Assembly: GCA_964636705.1 (NCBI GenBank)
Contig: CAZWUJ010000007.1
Span: 62,001 to 126,000, forward strand
Origin: VXRJ01 sp964636705
GTDB lineage: Bacteria > Acidobacteriota > Vicinamibacteria > Vicinamibacterales > UBA8438
Reading direction: 5' to 3'
DNA: 64,000 nucleotides
The notes beneath the pieces are model-generated. The model searched no databases and was not told where the DNA came from. It was given only the letters and a program-made list of their open reading frames with translations. Made by a program: the position numbers and the translations under genes. Within the stretch, counting starts at the first letter, position 1, and every line of letters starts with the position of its first letter. This document shows, piece after piece, positions 51,427 through 60,265 of this stretch.

Positions 51427-53037
51427 ATGAAGATTGTCATTCCCGAACCGCTTCCTCCGTCGGCCACCGCGATTCTCGAATCGGAGGGCTGGACCATCGA
51501 TGCGCAGCAGGGGCGTTCGGCTTCGACCCTCGCAGCCGACGTTGCCGACGCCGACGGGCTGATCGTACGCGGGGCTACCAGAGTGACTGCGGAACTGATT
51601 GCCGCGGCGCCGAAGCTTCGCGTCATTGCCCGCGCCGGCACCGGTGTGGACAACGTTGACCTGGATGCGGCCAGTGCGCGCGGGATCCTGGTGCTGAACG
51701 CCCCCGGCGCCAACAGCATCAGCGTGGCCGAACATGCCTGGGCGCTCATGCTGGCCTCCGCGCGATCCATCACCCGAGCCGACGCGGACATGAAGGCGGG
51801 CCGGTGGTCCAAGCGAACGCTGCAGGGCGCCGAAGTGCGGGGCAAGACCCTCGGTGTGGTCGGACTGGGCCGGATCGGCCGGGAGGTAGTTAGGCGCGCG
51901 CGTGCGTTCGACATGAACATCGTCGCCCACGATCCGTTCGTCGCCGGGCAGGTGGCGGCCGACCTGGGAATCGAGCTGGTTCCGCTTGAGACCCTGATGG
52001 CGAGTTCGGACTTCATAACGCTTCATCTGCCGTCCACTGAGGCGACGCGCGGCATGTTGGGGCGGAAGCTGCTGGCTCGCTGCAAGCCGGGGGCCCGAAT
52101 CATCAATACGGCACGGGGCGACCTGGTGGATGAGGCAGCGCTGGCCGAGGCCCTGGACGAAGGACGCATCGCCGGCGCCGCGCTCGACGTGTTTCGGGAG
52201 GAACCGCCGCCGGACACGACACTTGCCGGGCGGCGTGAGGTGGTCGCCACACCGCACATCGGAGCCGCTACGGCGGAGGCGCAAGAACTCGTCGGTGTCG
52301 AAGCAGCTACCGGCGTCCGCGAGTACCTCCGGGCTGGAGTGGTGCGCAACGCAGTCAATTTTCCGTCGGTCAATGCGGAAGAGTTTCAGCGGCTGCAGCC
52401 CTACCTGGTGCTGACGGAACGGATGGGCCGCCTCGTGGCCCAACTCTCCGGAGGCCGGGTAAGCGGAATCGGCCTGCGCTACTACGGCGCGCTGGCGGAC
52501 GAATCGCACGAGATGCTGGTCGGATCCGCATTGATGGGTCTCTTCCGCGAAGTGGTGTCGAGCGTCGTGACGCTGGTGAACGCCCGCTCCGTCGCCGAAC
52601 AGCGAGGGCTCGAGGTGGTCGAATCGCGCAGCTCGCGCCCGCGGAACTTCACGAGCCTGATCTCGTTGAAGCTCCACGCCGAAGGCCAGGAGTACTGGGC
52701 GGAGGGGGCGGTTTTCGAACCCGACCAGCCACGCCTGGTGCGGCTTGACGGCGTCGAGGTGGAGGTGCCGCTCAACGAGGGAGCGCTAATCGTGATCCGG
52801 AACAGCGATCAGCCGGGTGTCATCGGTGAAGTCGGCACGATCCTCGGACGGCACGGGATCAACATCTCCACTTTTGCGCTGGGCAGGAACGAGGCGGGAG
52901 CGATCGGTGTCGTCCGCATTGGAACAAGCGGCGCCGGAGGCGGCAACGCGGCGGGCGCAGCGGAGGTGAGCGACGACGTGCTCAGCGAGATTCGCGCCGT
53001 GCCGGCCATCTCGTCGGCCGACCTGGTTCGTCTCTAG
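51427..53037 (+). CDS. serA: D-3-phosphoglycerate dehydrogenase (long form with ACT domain)
   Basis: 536 residues: substrate-binding half (KIVIPEPLPPSATAILESEG), NAD-binding domain (about 100-290, GKTLGVVGLGRIGREVVRRA; catalytic Arg in RAGTGVDNVDLDA; His in ATPHIGAATAEAQ), an intervening ASB-type domain (about 315-450) and a C-terminal ACT domain (about 455-536, LIVIRNSDQPGVIGEVGTIL). This is the long form found in mycobacteria and Bacillus. It makes 3-phosphohydroxypyruvate, the first step of serine synthesis; ACT domains often bind serine. The stop is followed at once by repeat copy C. Confidence 0.96.
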   Translation: MKIVIPEPLPPSATAILESEGWTIDAQQGRSASTLAADVADADGLIVRGATRVTAELIAAAPKLRVIARAGTGVDNVDLDAASARGILVLNAPGANSISVAEHAWALMLASARSITRADADMKAGRWSKRTLQGAEVRGKTLGVVGLGRIGREVVRRARAFDMNIVAHDPFVAGQVAADLGIELVPLETLMASSDFITLHLPSTEATRGMLGRKLLARCKPGARIINTARGDLVDEAALAEALDEGRIAGAALDVFREEPPPDTTLAGRREVVATPHIGAATAEAQELVGVEAATGVREYLRAGVVRNAVNFPSVNAEEFQRLQPYLVLTERMGRLVAQLSGGRVSGIGLRYYGALADESHEMLVGSALMGLFREVVSSVVTLVNARSVAEQRGLEVVESRSSRPRNFTSLISLKLHAEGQEYWAEGAVFEPDQPRLVRLDGVEVEVPLNEGALIVIRNSDQPGVIGEVGTILGRHGINISTFALGRNEAGAIGVVRIGTSGAGGGNAAGAAEVSDDVLSEIRAVPAISSADLVRL

Positions 53038-53079
53038 CCGGAGTCTGCGCCGTGAAGCGGTGCAGACTTCAGGATAGGC
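53038..53079 (+). repeat. Dispersed hairpin element, copy C (truncated)
   Basis: Only the hairpin and the first bases of the core (ATAGGC) are kept. The stem from 53040 to 53070 has 13 pairs around loop TGAAG. Compared with copy A, position pairs T-G and C-G are T-A and G-T, that is, changed without breaking the stem. It lies between the convergent serA and the orphan 193-residue gene. Confidence 0.8.
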
Positions 53080-53103
53080 GCAACGCACACCTGCTCGCGC
53101 CCC

Positions 53104-53685
53104 TCATGGCAGCGCCAGTTGGCGCGTCGCGCCTGTTGCGTGCTCCAGAACAACGCTGGCCTCGTTCACGGAAACGACACGCCAGTTGGAGGGGAGGCTG
53201 TCGCCGCCGCGCACGAGAAGCGCTTCACCGGTGCGCGCCGTAAGGATGGCGGTCCGAGCTACTTCCCCGTCGCCCACGTCCGTGACGGCAATCCCCGAGA
53301 GAACCAAACCGAACCGGTCTACGGGGGTCGCACCAGGCGCTCGCTCCACCTCATCTCTGCCAGGCGTCGCGTCGGAGGACGGTGCTGCCGGAACCGGTAG
53401 CGCATCGGCGGCGTAGGCGTCGCGTCCAAACGCGAAAGGGTTCCGGCTGCCGATGCGCGGTGCGTCCGTGTCTGCGAGACGCTCCCGCAAAAGCGCCATC
53501 GATGCGGCAAGATCGGGCGCGTCATCGAGCCTCGCAACCGCTGCGGCGACGGATTCGGGTGCGGGGGCCGGCACCAGACTCGCGGCTACGGGCACGTCCG
53601 CGCGACGCGCCGTCGTCGCGGCGGCGAGCACTGCAGTCAGGAACGCGCTTCCGGCAACGAGCAGGCCGACACGCCAGGATGACAT
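53104..53685 (-). CDS. Exported or anchored protein with GspC/PilP-like C-terminal domain
   Basis: 193 residues. A transmembrane or signal segment lies at about 7-25 (GLLVAGSAFLTAVLAA). A Pro/Ala/Asp-rich disordered region follows, then a beta-rich C-terminal domain (about 125-193): FGLVLSGIAVTDVGDGEVAR, GEALLVRGGDSLPSNWRVVS and VNEASVVLEHATGATRQLAL. The pattern of strands around the 'G-D-x-L...W-x-V' phrase resembles the homology region of GspC/PilP proteins, which join the inner membrane platform to the secretin. I do not see family-specific residues, and no gsp or pil gene is adjacent, so this is a suggestion. Confidence 0.55.
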   Translation of the reverse strand: MSSWRVGLLVAGSAFLTAVLAAATTARRADVPVAASLVPAPAPESVAAAVARLDDAPDLAASMALLRERLADTDAPRIGSRNPFAFGRDAYAADALPVPAAPSSDATPGRDEVERAPGATPVDRFGLVLSGIAVTDVGDGEVARTAILTARTGEALLVRGGDSLPSNWRVVSVNEASVVLEHATGATRQLALP

Positions 53686-53712
53686 CGCTGCGTCGTTTCT
53701 CCGTTGTTCAGC

Positions 53713-53797
53713 CTAGCAGACTGCGCCATGGAATGGTGCAGTCTGCCAGACAGGCCCGGCTGGGAGGCCATCGGAGCCGCAGGCGACGATGGTCGGG
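53713..53797 (+). repeat. Dispersed hairpin element, copy D
   Basis: Hairpin 53713-53749 and core to 53797. Its stem has A-T pairs where copy A has T-G and G-C, with loop TGGAA. It lies in the 169-base divergent spacer between the GspC/PilP-like gene and kdsB, not at a gene end, so here it cannot serve as a terminator of both neighbours. The open frame often called as kdsB begins inside it. Confidence 0.88.
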
Positions 53798-53854
53798 AGA
53801 CTCCCGGTCCACCTGGCAGCCCTCTGCACGTCACTGCACGCATCGGCACGCCGT

Positions 53855-54712
53855 ATGCTATTGTTCTCCGTGCACCCTGCTGCGGCGGCGGCACAGCCCA
53901 CCAGATCCGCTCCACTCGTCTCGGCCACCGCAGTCATTCCGGCCCGCTTCGAGTCGAGTCGCCTGCCCGGAAAACCGCTCGCGGATATCTGTGGCCGACC
54001 GATGATCGAGCATGTCTACTGCCGCGCCTCGGCGGCCACGTTGGTCGATCGGGTCATCGTCGCAACCGACGACGCGCGCATCGCGGACACCGTCCGAGCC
54101 TTCGGCGGCGAGGCGCGGCTGACCCGGCCCAACCATCCGACCGGCAGCGACCGGCTCGCGGAGGTGGCCCGCGAGCTCGACGCACCGGTCGTCGTCAATG
54201 TGCAGGGCGACGAACCCTTGATCGAACCGGCGTTGATCGATCGCATCGTGACAAGACTGGCGAGCGATCCCGATCTGGGCATCGTCACGGCCTGCTGTCC
54301 GATCATGGACGCGGTCGAGCATGGCAACCCGCACGTGGTGAAGGTCGTCATCGACAGGCGGGGCGACGCCCTCTACTTTTCCCGGGCCGCGATTCCGCAC
54401 GGTGCGGACGCCAACGCTGCCGCATGCGACTCCCGAGCGTGGAAACACATCGGCCTCTACGCCTACCGTCTTGCCGCGCTCCTGGCGCTGGCCGACACGC
54501 CGCCAACAATGCTGGAGCGAACGGAGCGACTCGAACAGTTGCGAGCGCTGGAGATGGGCATGCGGATAGGCGTGGTCGAGACGGAATCCGTTCCCGTCGG
54601 CGTCGATACGCCGGACGATCTGGAACACGTCCGCCGGGTTGTGGCCGCACGAGATGGCCACGCCATGAACGGCGGCCCGTCGTCCGGCGGACCCCTGGAA
54701 CCGCGACGCTGA
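53855..54712 (+). CDS. kdsB: 3-deoxy-manno-octulosonate cytidylyltransferase
   Basis: 285 residues from the ATG at 53855 (a GTG at 53870 is possible; the longer frame starting in repeat copy D is not credible). Core motifs: TAVIPARFESSRLPGKPLAD, PMIEHVYCRA, VIVATDDARIADTVRAFGGE, PTGSDRLAEVA, VVNVQGDEPLIEPALIDRI and, late, ERLEQLRALEMGMRIGV with VPVGVDTPDDLE. It activates Kdo with CTP for lipid A glycosylation. The stop codon shares one base with the pyrG ATG (TGATG), so translation is coupled to the enzyme that makes CTP. Confidence 0.95.
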   Translation: MLLFSVHPAAAAAQPTRSAPLVSATAVIPARFESSRLPGKPLADICGRPMIEHVYCRASAATLVDRVIVATDDARIADTVRAFGGEARLTRPNHPTGSDRLAEVARELDAPVVVNVQGDEPLIEPALIDRIVTRLASDPDLGIVTACCPIMDAVEHGNPHVVKVVIDRRGDALYFSRAAIPHGADANAAACDSRAWKHIGLYAYRLAALLALADTPPTMLERTERLEQLRALEMGMRIGVVETESVPVGVDTPDDLEHVRRVVAARDGHAMNGGPSSGGPLEPRR

Positions 54713-56394
54713 TGGTGCCTCCGACGAACGAGCCGCCGGTGACCGATGCCGGCCGTCCTGTCAAGTACATCTTCATAACCGGCGGCGTCGTCTCCTCGCT
54801 TGGCAAGGGCCTCGCTGCCGCCTCCATGGGCGCTCTCCTCGAGGGCCACGGCTATCGCGTCACGCTGCAGAAGTTCGATCCCTACGTCAACGTGGATCCG
54901 GGGACGATGAGCCCGTACCAGCACGGTGAGGTTTTCGTCACGACCGACGGCGCGGAAACCGACCTTGACCTGGGCCACTACGAACGCTTCACCAACACCC
55001 TCACGACGCGCAACCACAACTGGACCACGGGCAAGATCTACCTGTCCGTCATAGAGAAGGAACGACGGGGCGACTACCTCGGCGGCACCGTCCAGGTTAT
55101 CCCGCACGTCACGAACGAGATCAAGCGGGCGATGCAGATCGTCGCGCGACAGGGCAACGTGGACGTTGTCCTGATCGAAGTGGGCGGCACGGTGGGCGAC
55201 ATCGAGAGCCAACCGTTCATCGAGGCAATCCGGCAGCTACGGCAGGACCTCGGTCGCGAGCACACGCTGTACGTTCATCTCACGCTCGTGCCGTTCATCG
55301 GCGCGGCTGGAGAACTGAAGACAAAGCCGACCCAGCACAGCGTGCGCGACCTCCGTTCGCTGGGGATCCATCCCGATATCCTGCTCTGCCGGACCGACCG
55401 GCTGCTGCCGCGCGAGATCCGACAGAAGATCGCCCTGTTCTGCGACGTCGCGGAAGAGGCGGTGATTACCGCGAAAGACGTCGACAGCATCTATGAGGTG
55501 CCACTCGTCCTTTCCGGCGAAGGACTCGACCGGATCGTGCTCAAGCAGCTCGGTCTGTCCGACACGACGTGCGATATGACGGATTGGGAACAGTTGGTCG
55601 AACGGATCCGGCACCCGTCCGACGACGTCACCATCCACATCGTCGGGAAGTACGTCGGCTACGAGGACTCCTACAAGAGCCTGAACGAGGCGCTGTCGCA
55701 CGCCAGTTTCGCGCACCGCCTCAATCTCCGGATCGAATGGATCGACGCCGAGGAGCTGGAATCGGCCCGCAACGACCTGGGTCTGGCCAGCGCGGACGGC
55801 ATCCTGGTGCCGGGCGGCTTCGGAAACCGGGGAACCCGCGGAATGATGCGCGCGGCCCAGGTGGCGCGCGAGCGGGACATCCCGTACCTGGGCATCTGCT
55901 ACGGATTCCAATGGGCGGCGGTCGAGTTCGCCCGCCACATCTGTGGCCTTGATGGCGCCGATTCGACCGAATGCAACGAAGCCACGCCGCACAACATCAT
56001 CTACAAGCTGCGTGACTTGTTGGGCGTCGACGATCTCGGCGGAACGATGCGGCTCGGGAGCTACCCCTGCGAACTGCAGGTTGGCACGAAGGCCCACGCA
56101 GCATACGGCCGAGAGACAATCCACGAACGGCACCGCCACCGATACGAGTTCAACCGCGCCTACGAGGAACGACTCGCCGCGGCGGGACTGGTTTTCTCCG
56201 GAAGGTCCCCGGACGGGAAGTTCATGGAGGCAATCGAGCTCCCGCGCCACCCTTGGTTCGTCGCCGTGCAGTATCACCCCGAATTCCAGTCGAAACCGCA
56301 CGCGCCGCACCCCCTGTTCGCGCGGTTCGTACGGGCCGCGCACGAGCACCGAGTGGCGGTGAAGACGGGTGCCGCCACTGCGTCGATTGCCTGA
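54712..56394 (+). CDS. pyrG: CTP synthase
   Basis: 560 residues from the ATG at 54712; an upstream extension of the frame covers kdsB and is not used. Synthase half: YIFITGGVVSSLGKGLAAAS and KFDPYVNVDPGTMSPYQHGE. The C-terminal glutamine amidotransferase half has nucleophile Cys396 in LGICYGFQWAAVEFARH and the His/Glu pair in VQYHPEFQSKPH. The enzyme makes CTP from UTP, glutamine and ATP. CTP is the co-substrate of KdsB, which explains the coupling of the two genes. Confidence 0.97.
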   Translation: MVPPTNEPPVTDAGRPVKYIFITGGVVSSLGKGLAAASMGALLEGHGYRVTLQKFDPYVNVDPGTMSPYQHGEVFVTTDGAETDLDLGHYERFTNTLTTRNHNWTTGKIYLSVIEKERRGDYLGGTVQVIPHVTNEIKRAMQIVARQGNVDVVLIEVGGTVGDIESQPFIEAIRQLRQDLGREHTLYVHLTLVPFIGAAGELKTKPTQHSVRDLRSLGIHPDILLCRTDRLLPREIRQKIALFCDVAEEAVITAKDVDSIYEVPLVLSGEGLDRIVLKQLGLSDTTCDMTDWEQLVERIRHPSDDVTIHIVGKYVGYEDSYKSLNEALSHASFAHRLNLRIEWIDAEELESARNDLGLASADGILVPGGFGNRGTRGMMRAAQVARERDIPYLGICYGFQWAAVEFARHICGLDGADSTECNEATPHNIIYKLRDLLGVDDLGGTMRLGSYPCELQVGTKAHAAYGRETIHERHRHRYEFNRAYEERLAAAGLVFSGRSPDGKFMEAIELPRHPWFVAVQYHPEFQSKPHAPHPLFARFVRAAHEHRVAVKTGAATASIA

Positions 56395-56431
56395 TCCACC
56401 CCCCTCTCTCCATCAGCGACGCTCGTCTCGA

Positions 56432-56437
56432 TAGAAT
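56432..56437 (+). promoter_or_regulatory. Possible -10 box of kdsA
   Basis: TAGAAT ending six bases before the GTG of kdsA. Spacing suggests a leaderless message; no -35 is obvious. Confidence 0.3.
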
Positions 56438-56443
56438 GGTGGC

Positions 56444-57295
56444 GTGCGAACGGTCGCTGCCGGGGGCGTAACGTTCGGCGACAGCAAGCCCCTGCCGCTG
56501 ATCGCGGGGCCTTGCGTAATCGAGAGCGCGCAGCATGCCGCGACGATGGCGCAGTCACTGCGTGACGTCACCCGGCGCTGCGGCGTGCCGTTCGTCTTCA
56601 AGGCGTCCTACGACAAGGCGAACCGCACCTCCATCGAGTCATTCCGCGGACCGGGCCTGGCCGAGGGACTACGGATTCTCGCAGCCATCAAGGCCAGCCT
56701 CGGTGTGCCGATCCTGACGGACATTCATGAGCCGGCCCACGCCGCGCCGGTCGCCGAGGTGGCCGACATCGTGCAGATTCCCGCCCTGCTTGCTCGTCAG
56801 ACCGACCTGGTCGTGGCGGCCGCCGCGACGGGAAGAACCGTGAACCTGAAGAAGGGTCAGTTCATGGCGCCGCTCGACATGCAGAACGCGGTAGCGAAGG
56901 CGACTGCTTCCGGACACGATCGCGTAATCCTCACGGAGCGCGGAACGCTGTTCGGTTACCGGGACCTCGTAGTCGACTTCAGGTCGTTCCCGCTGCTTCG
57001 TTCCCTCGGCTGCCCGGTGGTCTTCGACGTGACGCACAGCGTGCAGTCGCCCGGGGGCGGCGGCAGCGCCAGCACCGGGCGGCCCGAGTTCATCGAGCCG
57101 CTGGCGACGGCCGGGGTCGCGGCAGGCATCGACGGATTATTCCTCGAGGTGCACGACGATCCCGCTCGCGCCCGTAGCGACGGCGCGAACGCGCTGCCGC
57201 TCGACCGGCTCGAACCGCTGCTGAGACGGCTCACGGCCATCGCCGAAGCGTGTCACCGGCCGCGCGTCGCCACCGGTGCGAGGGACGGAGGATGA
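56444..57295 (+). CDS. kdsA: Kdo-8-phosphate synthase, metal-dependent class
   Basis: 283 residues from a GTG at 56444. It condenses phosphoenolpyruvate with arabinose-5-phosphate. Motifs: LIAGPCVIESAQ, VFKASYDKANRTSIESFRGP, GVPILTDIHEPAHA, IPALLARQTDLVVA and FDVTHSVQSPGGGG. Cys24 in GPCVIES is the metal ligand of the Aquifex-type class; Escherichia coli has Asn there (GGMNVLES), so this enzyme should need a divalent metal. The gene ends in an ATGA overlap with kdsD. It is 49 bases after pyrG and may have its own promoter. Confidence 0.95.
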   Translation: MRTVAAGGVTFGDSKPLPLIAGPCVIESAQHAATMAQSLRDVTRRCGVPFVFKASYDKANRTSIESFRGPGLAEGLRILAAIKASLGVPILTDIHEPAHAAPVAEVADIVQIPALLARQTDLVVAAAATGRTVNLKKGQFMAPLDMQNAVAKATASGHDRVILTERGTLFGYRDLVVDFRSFPLLRSLGCPVVFDVTHSVQSPGGGGSASTGRPEFIEPLATAGVAAGIDGLFLEVHDDPARARSDGANALPLDRLEPLLRRLTAIAEACHRPRVATGARDGG

Positions 57296-58290
57296 GCGTA
57301 CGCGACCTGCCCGCCACCGAGACGGCCATCGACGTGGCCAAGCGGGTGATCCACATCGAGGCGGAGGCGGTGGCGGGGATCGCCGATCGGCTGGATGAAC
57401 GCTTCGACGCTGCGGTCGACCTCCTGGCGTCGAGCTCGGGCCGCGTCATCGTCACCGGCATGGGCAAATCGGGCATCATCGCGCGCAAGATCGCCGCGAC
57501 GCTATCGAGCACCGGGACGGCGGCGTACTTCATCCACCCCGCGGAGGCCGTGCACGGCGACCTGGGCGCGATCCACTCGACGGACGTCGTGGTCGCGCTG
57601 TCCCACAGCGGCGAGACCCCGGAGCTCGTGCGCCTGATCGAAACGACCCGCCGGCTTGACGCCAGACTGGTGGCCCTCACCGGCTCGGCAGACAGCGCGC
57701 TGGCGCAGGCGGCCGACGTCGCGCTCGATTGCGGCGTCTCGGCCGAGGCCTGTCCCCTGAACCTTGCGCCTACCGCCAGTACTACCGCCGCGCTTGCCTT
57801 GGGCGACGCGCTGGCAATGGCCCTACTCGTACGAAAGGGTTTCCGCGAGGAGGACTTTGCGCATCTTCATCCGGGCGGACAGCTCGGCAAGCGGCTGCTG
57901 CGGGTCGATCAGTTGATGCACTCGGGTGGCGAGGTGCCGGTGGTGACACCCAACGCATCATTCTACGATGTTGTCGAGACGATCACCGGCGGTGGCTTCG
58001 GCATGACCTGCGTCGCGGATGCAGACGTCCGGCTGGCCGGCGTGATCACCGATGGCGACCTGCGCCGCCATCTGCCGGCGCGCGGGCAATCGGCACCGCC
58101 GCCTGCCGAGCAGCGCGCGCGGGACCTGATGTCGCCCGAACCGCTTACAATCGATCCGGGGGCGCTCGCCGTCGAGGCGCTCCACCTGATGGAGCGCCGG
58201 AAGATTACGTCGCTTCCCGTGGTTGACGCCCGGCAGCGAATTGCGGGGCTCATCCACCTGCACGATCTCTGGCGGATCGAACTGTTCTGA
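57292..58290 (+). CDS. kdsD: Arabinose-5-phosphate isomerase (SIS plus CBS pair)
   Basis: 332 residues from the ATG at 57292, which overlaps the kdsA stop; GGAG precedes it. Residues 30-180 form the SIS domain (VIVTGMGKSGIIARKIAATL; ALSHSGETPELVRL), followed by FAHLHPGGQLGKRLL, the family linker, and two CBS domains (about 200-265 and 272-332; FGMTCVADADVRLAGVITDG). It converts ribulose-5-phosphate to arabinose-5-phosphate, the KdsA substrate. Order kdsA-kdsD gives consecutive steps of Kdo synthesis. Confidence 0.95.
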   Translation: MSVRDLPATETAIDVAKRVIHIEAEAVAGIADRLDERFDAAVDLLASSSGRVIVTGMGKSGIIARKIAATLSSTGTAAYFIHPAEAVHGDLGAIHSTDVVVALSHSGETPELVRLIETTRRLDARLVALTGSADSALAQAADVALDCGVSAEACPLNLAPTASTTAALALGDALAMALLVRKGFREEDFAHLHPGGQLGKRLLRVDQLMHSGGEVPVVTPNASFYDVVETITGGGFGMTCVADADVRLAGVITDGDLRRHLPARGQSAPPPAEQRARDLMSPEPLTIDPGALAVEALHLMERRKITSLPVVDARQRIAGLIHLHDLWRIELF

Positions 58291-58311
58291 AGGACGGCGA
58301 GACGACGGCAA

Positions 58312-59556
58312 ATGACCGAAACCCTGCTGCTGCTCGCTCCGATCGCGGCGTTGCTCATAGGACTCGCTGCCGGCAAGGCCTGGGAGCGCTACAAGCTACA
58401 GGACGGACGCTGGATCGACCGCCGCAAGATCCGGGAGTCGCCGCACTACATCCTCGGCCTGAACTTCCTCGTGTCGAACCAGATCGACCTCGCGATAGAA
58501 GAGCTGACGCGCGCCATGGGCCTGGACTCGACGGCGCTCGAGATCAATCTGATCCTGGGCAACCTCTACCGCGAGCGAGGACAGGTCAGCAAGGCCATCC
58601 AGTTGCACCAGCGGTTGTTGCAGCGGCCGAAGCTGACCGAGATGGAACAGGCCTATGTCCTGCTCTGCCTCGGACTCGACTACAAGCGGGGCGGCTTCAT
58701 CGACCGAGCATTTGAAGCCTTCTCCGAAGTGACGCGACTCGACCCGGGCAACCAGTACGCGCTGCTCAATCTGCAGAAGATCCATGAAGAGCAGCAACAA
58801 TGGCAGGAAGCGCACGCGATTCGCCAGCGGATCACCAATATCGCCCCCGACATGGAAAAGCCCCGCGATCAGGCGATCCTCGCCTTCCTGGAGAACGAGC
58901 TGGGCCTTCAGGCGATTCGCCAGGGATCACCCGAACAGGCGGTTCGGCACTTCGAAACGGCGCTCGAACTCGACCCGCGGACCGTGCCGGCCTCGCTCAA
59001 CCTGGGCGACGTGCACATGCAGCAGGGCGAGGCCGCCGAAGCCATCGCGCGGTGGGAACAGATCAGCCGGACCGCGCCGGAACGGTCATACCTGGCCTTC
59101 GAGCGGCTGAAAAAGGCGTATGTCCACGCGGGTGGGCACGCTCGTTTCGTCGAGTTCTGCCGACGCTTGATCGACGCCAATCCCCAGGACTGGCGCGCTC
59201 GCCTGACTCTCGGCCAGCACCTGGCGGCCCAGGGCGACGCACGGCACGCGCTCGAGTTCTTCTTCGACTCCCTGGTTCACAACCCACACGCGCTCGCCGT
59301 TCACCTGGCGATATGGCGGTCGCTCATGACCCTGGACTTCGATCAGGCGCTCGTTAACCGGTACCTGTCGTTGACCCACGAATCGGTGTTCTATCTCGAT
59401 CCCCATATCTGCATGCGGTGCCACTATCGGAGCACCGAGTTGCTCTGGCAGTGTCCGCAGTGCCACGAATGGAACACATTTGTCGAGGAACGGATCGCGC
59501 CGGTGGACGCCGAGGAGACGGAAGAGACGGAGGAGCCTGAGAAGGCGCCCGCCTGA
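58312..59556 (+). CDS. lapB: LPS assembly regulator LapB (YciM) homologue
   Basis: 414 residues, close to the Escherichia coli protein (389). An N-terminal membrane segment (about 3-22, LLLLAPIAALLIGLAAGKAW) is followed by GLNFLVSNQIDLAIEELTRA and a row of TPR repeats. The C-terminal rubredoxin-like metal site is formed by Cys367, Cys370, Cys381 and Cys384 (CMRCHYRS ... WQCPQCHEW). LapB couples LPS synthesis to transport and controls LpxC stability through FtsH in enterobacteria. Its position right after kdsD supports the same role here. Confidence 0.93.
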   Translation: MTETLLLLAPIAALLIGLAAGKAWERYKLQDGRWIDRRKIRESPHYILGLNFLVSNQIDLAIEELTRAMGLDSTALEINLILGNLYRERGQVSKAIQLHQRLLQRPKLTEMEQAYVLLCLGLDYKRGGFIDRAFEAFSEVTRLDPGNQYALLNLQKIHEEQQQWQEAHAIRQRITNIAPDMEKPRDQAILAFLENELGLQAIRQGSPEQAVRHFETALELDPRTVPASLNLGDVHMQQGEAAEAIARWEQISRTAPERSYLAFERLKKAYVHAGGHARFVEFCRRLIDANPQDWRARLTLGQHLAAQGDARHALEFFFDSLVHNPHALAVHLAIWRSLMTLDFDQALVNRYLSLTHESVFYLDPHICMRCHYRSTELLWQCPQCHEWNTFVEERIAPVDAEETEETEEPEKAPA

Positions 59557-59569
59557 CGCGCCCGCCGGT

Positions 59570-59591
59570 GCGCCGGCTGCCCTGCCGGCGC
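59570..59591. other. Hairpin between lapB and coaE
   Basis: Perfect 8-bp stem GCGCCGGC/GCCGGCGC with loop TGCCCT, in the 86-base gap. No T-tract follows, so it is at most a weak or factor-assisted terminator, or an attenuator before coaE. Confidence 0.4.
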
Positions 59592-59642
59592 GGGGAACCC
59601 ACGAACGGGGCGAGCAGCGGGAGCGGCGGGAGGACTCCCACG

Positions 59643-60239
59643 ATGCTGCGGGTGGCACTTACCGGCGGGATCGCCACCGGCAAGTCCTACGTCGTCCGGC
59701 TGCTGCGGTCGCGCGGTGTGCCGGCAATCGATGCCGACGTGTTGGCGCGCACGGTAGTGAAGCCGGGCCAGCCGGCCCACACGGCTATCCGGCGACGATT
59801 CGGGAATGCGATCTGCGATGCAGGCGGAACGCTGAATCGGTCACGGCTGGCCTCCATTGTCTTTCGCGATGCGGCCGCGCGCGCAGACCTGGAGGCGATC
59901 GTTCACCCCCCGATACGACGGGCCATCGACGACTGGTTCAGCGCTCGCGCCTCTGCGGAAACCCCGCCGCCGTTCGCGATCGCGGACATCCCGTTGCTGT
60001 TCGAGACGGGGCGTGACGGCGAGTTCGACCGGGTTGTCGTGGTCGCCTGCGCGCCGGAGACACAGATCGCACGAGTGATGGCGCGCGACGGCCTGTCGGA
60101 GCCGGAGGCGCGCCAGCGCCTCGCGGCGCAGTTGCCCATCACGGACAAGGTGGCCCGCGCCTCCCTCGTGGTCACCACGGACGGATCGTTCGAAGAAACC
60201 GCGCGGCAGGTCGACGACATTTACCGGGCCCTCGCCTGA
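59643..60239 (+). CDS. coaE: Dephospho-CoA kinase
   Basis: 198 residues from the ATG at 59643; GGGAGGA lies just upstream. The longer frame from 59568 is unsupported. P-loop VALTGGIATGKSYVVRLL, then IDADVLARTVVKPGQPAHTA, the lid-like IVHPPIRRAIDDW, ADIPLLFETG and QIARVMARDGLSEPEARQRL. The last enzyme of CoA synthesis, it adds the 3'-phosphate with ATP. It lies downstream of the Kdo cluster with a hairpin in the gap, and is convergent with folD. Confidence 0.95.
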   Translation: MLRVALTGGIATGKSYVVRLLRSRGVPAIDADVLARTVVKPGQPAHTAIRRRFGNAICDAGGTLNRSRLASIVFRDAAARADLEAIVHPPIRRAIDDWFSARASAETPPPFAIADIPLLFETGRDGEFDRVVVVACAPETQIARVMARDGLSEPEARQRLAAQLPITDKVARASLVVTTDGSFEETARQVDDIYRALA

Positions 60240-60265
60240 CTCACCGGCCGGGGGGCGGCTTTCGC

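Noticed and set aside
53704..54711. Upstream extension of pyrG to 896 codons
   Set aside because: The added part lies in another frame over kdsB and the repeat. The real start at 54712 is fixed by the MVPPTNEP start before the conserved synthase motif and by the overlap with the kdsB stop.
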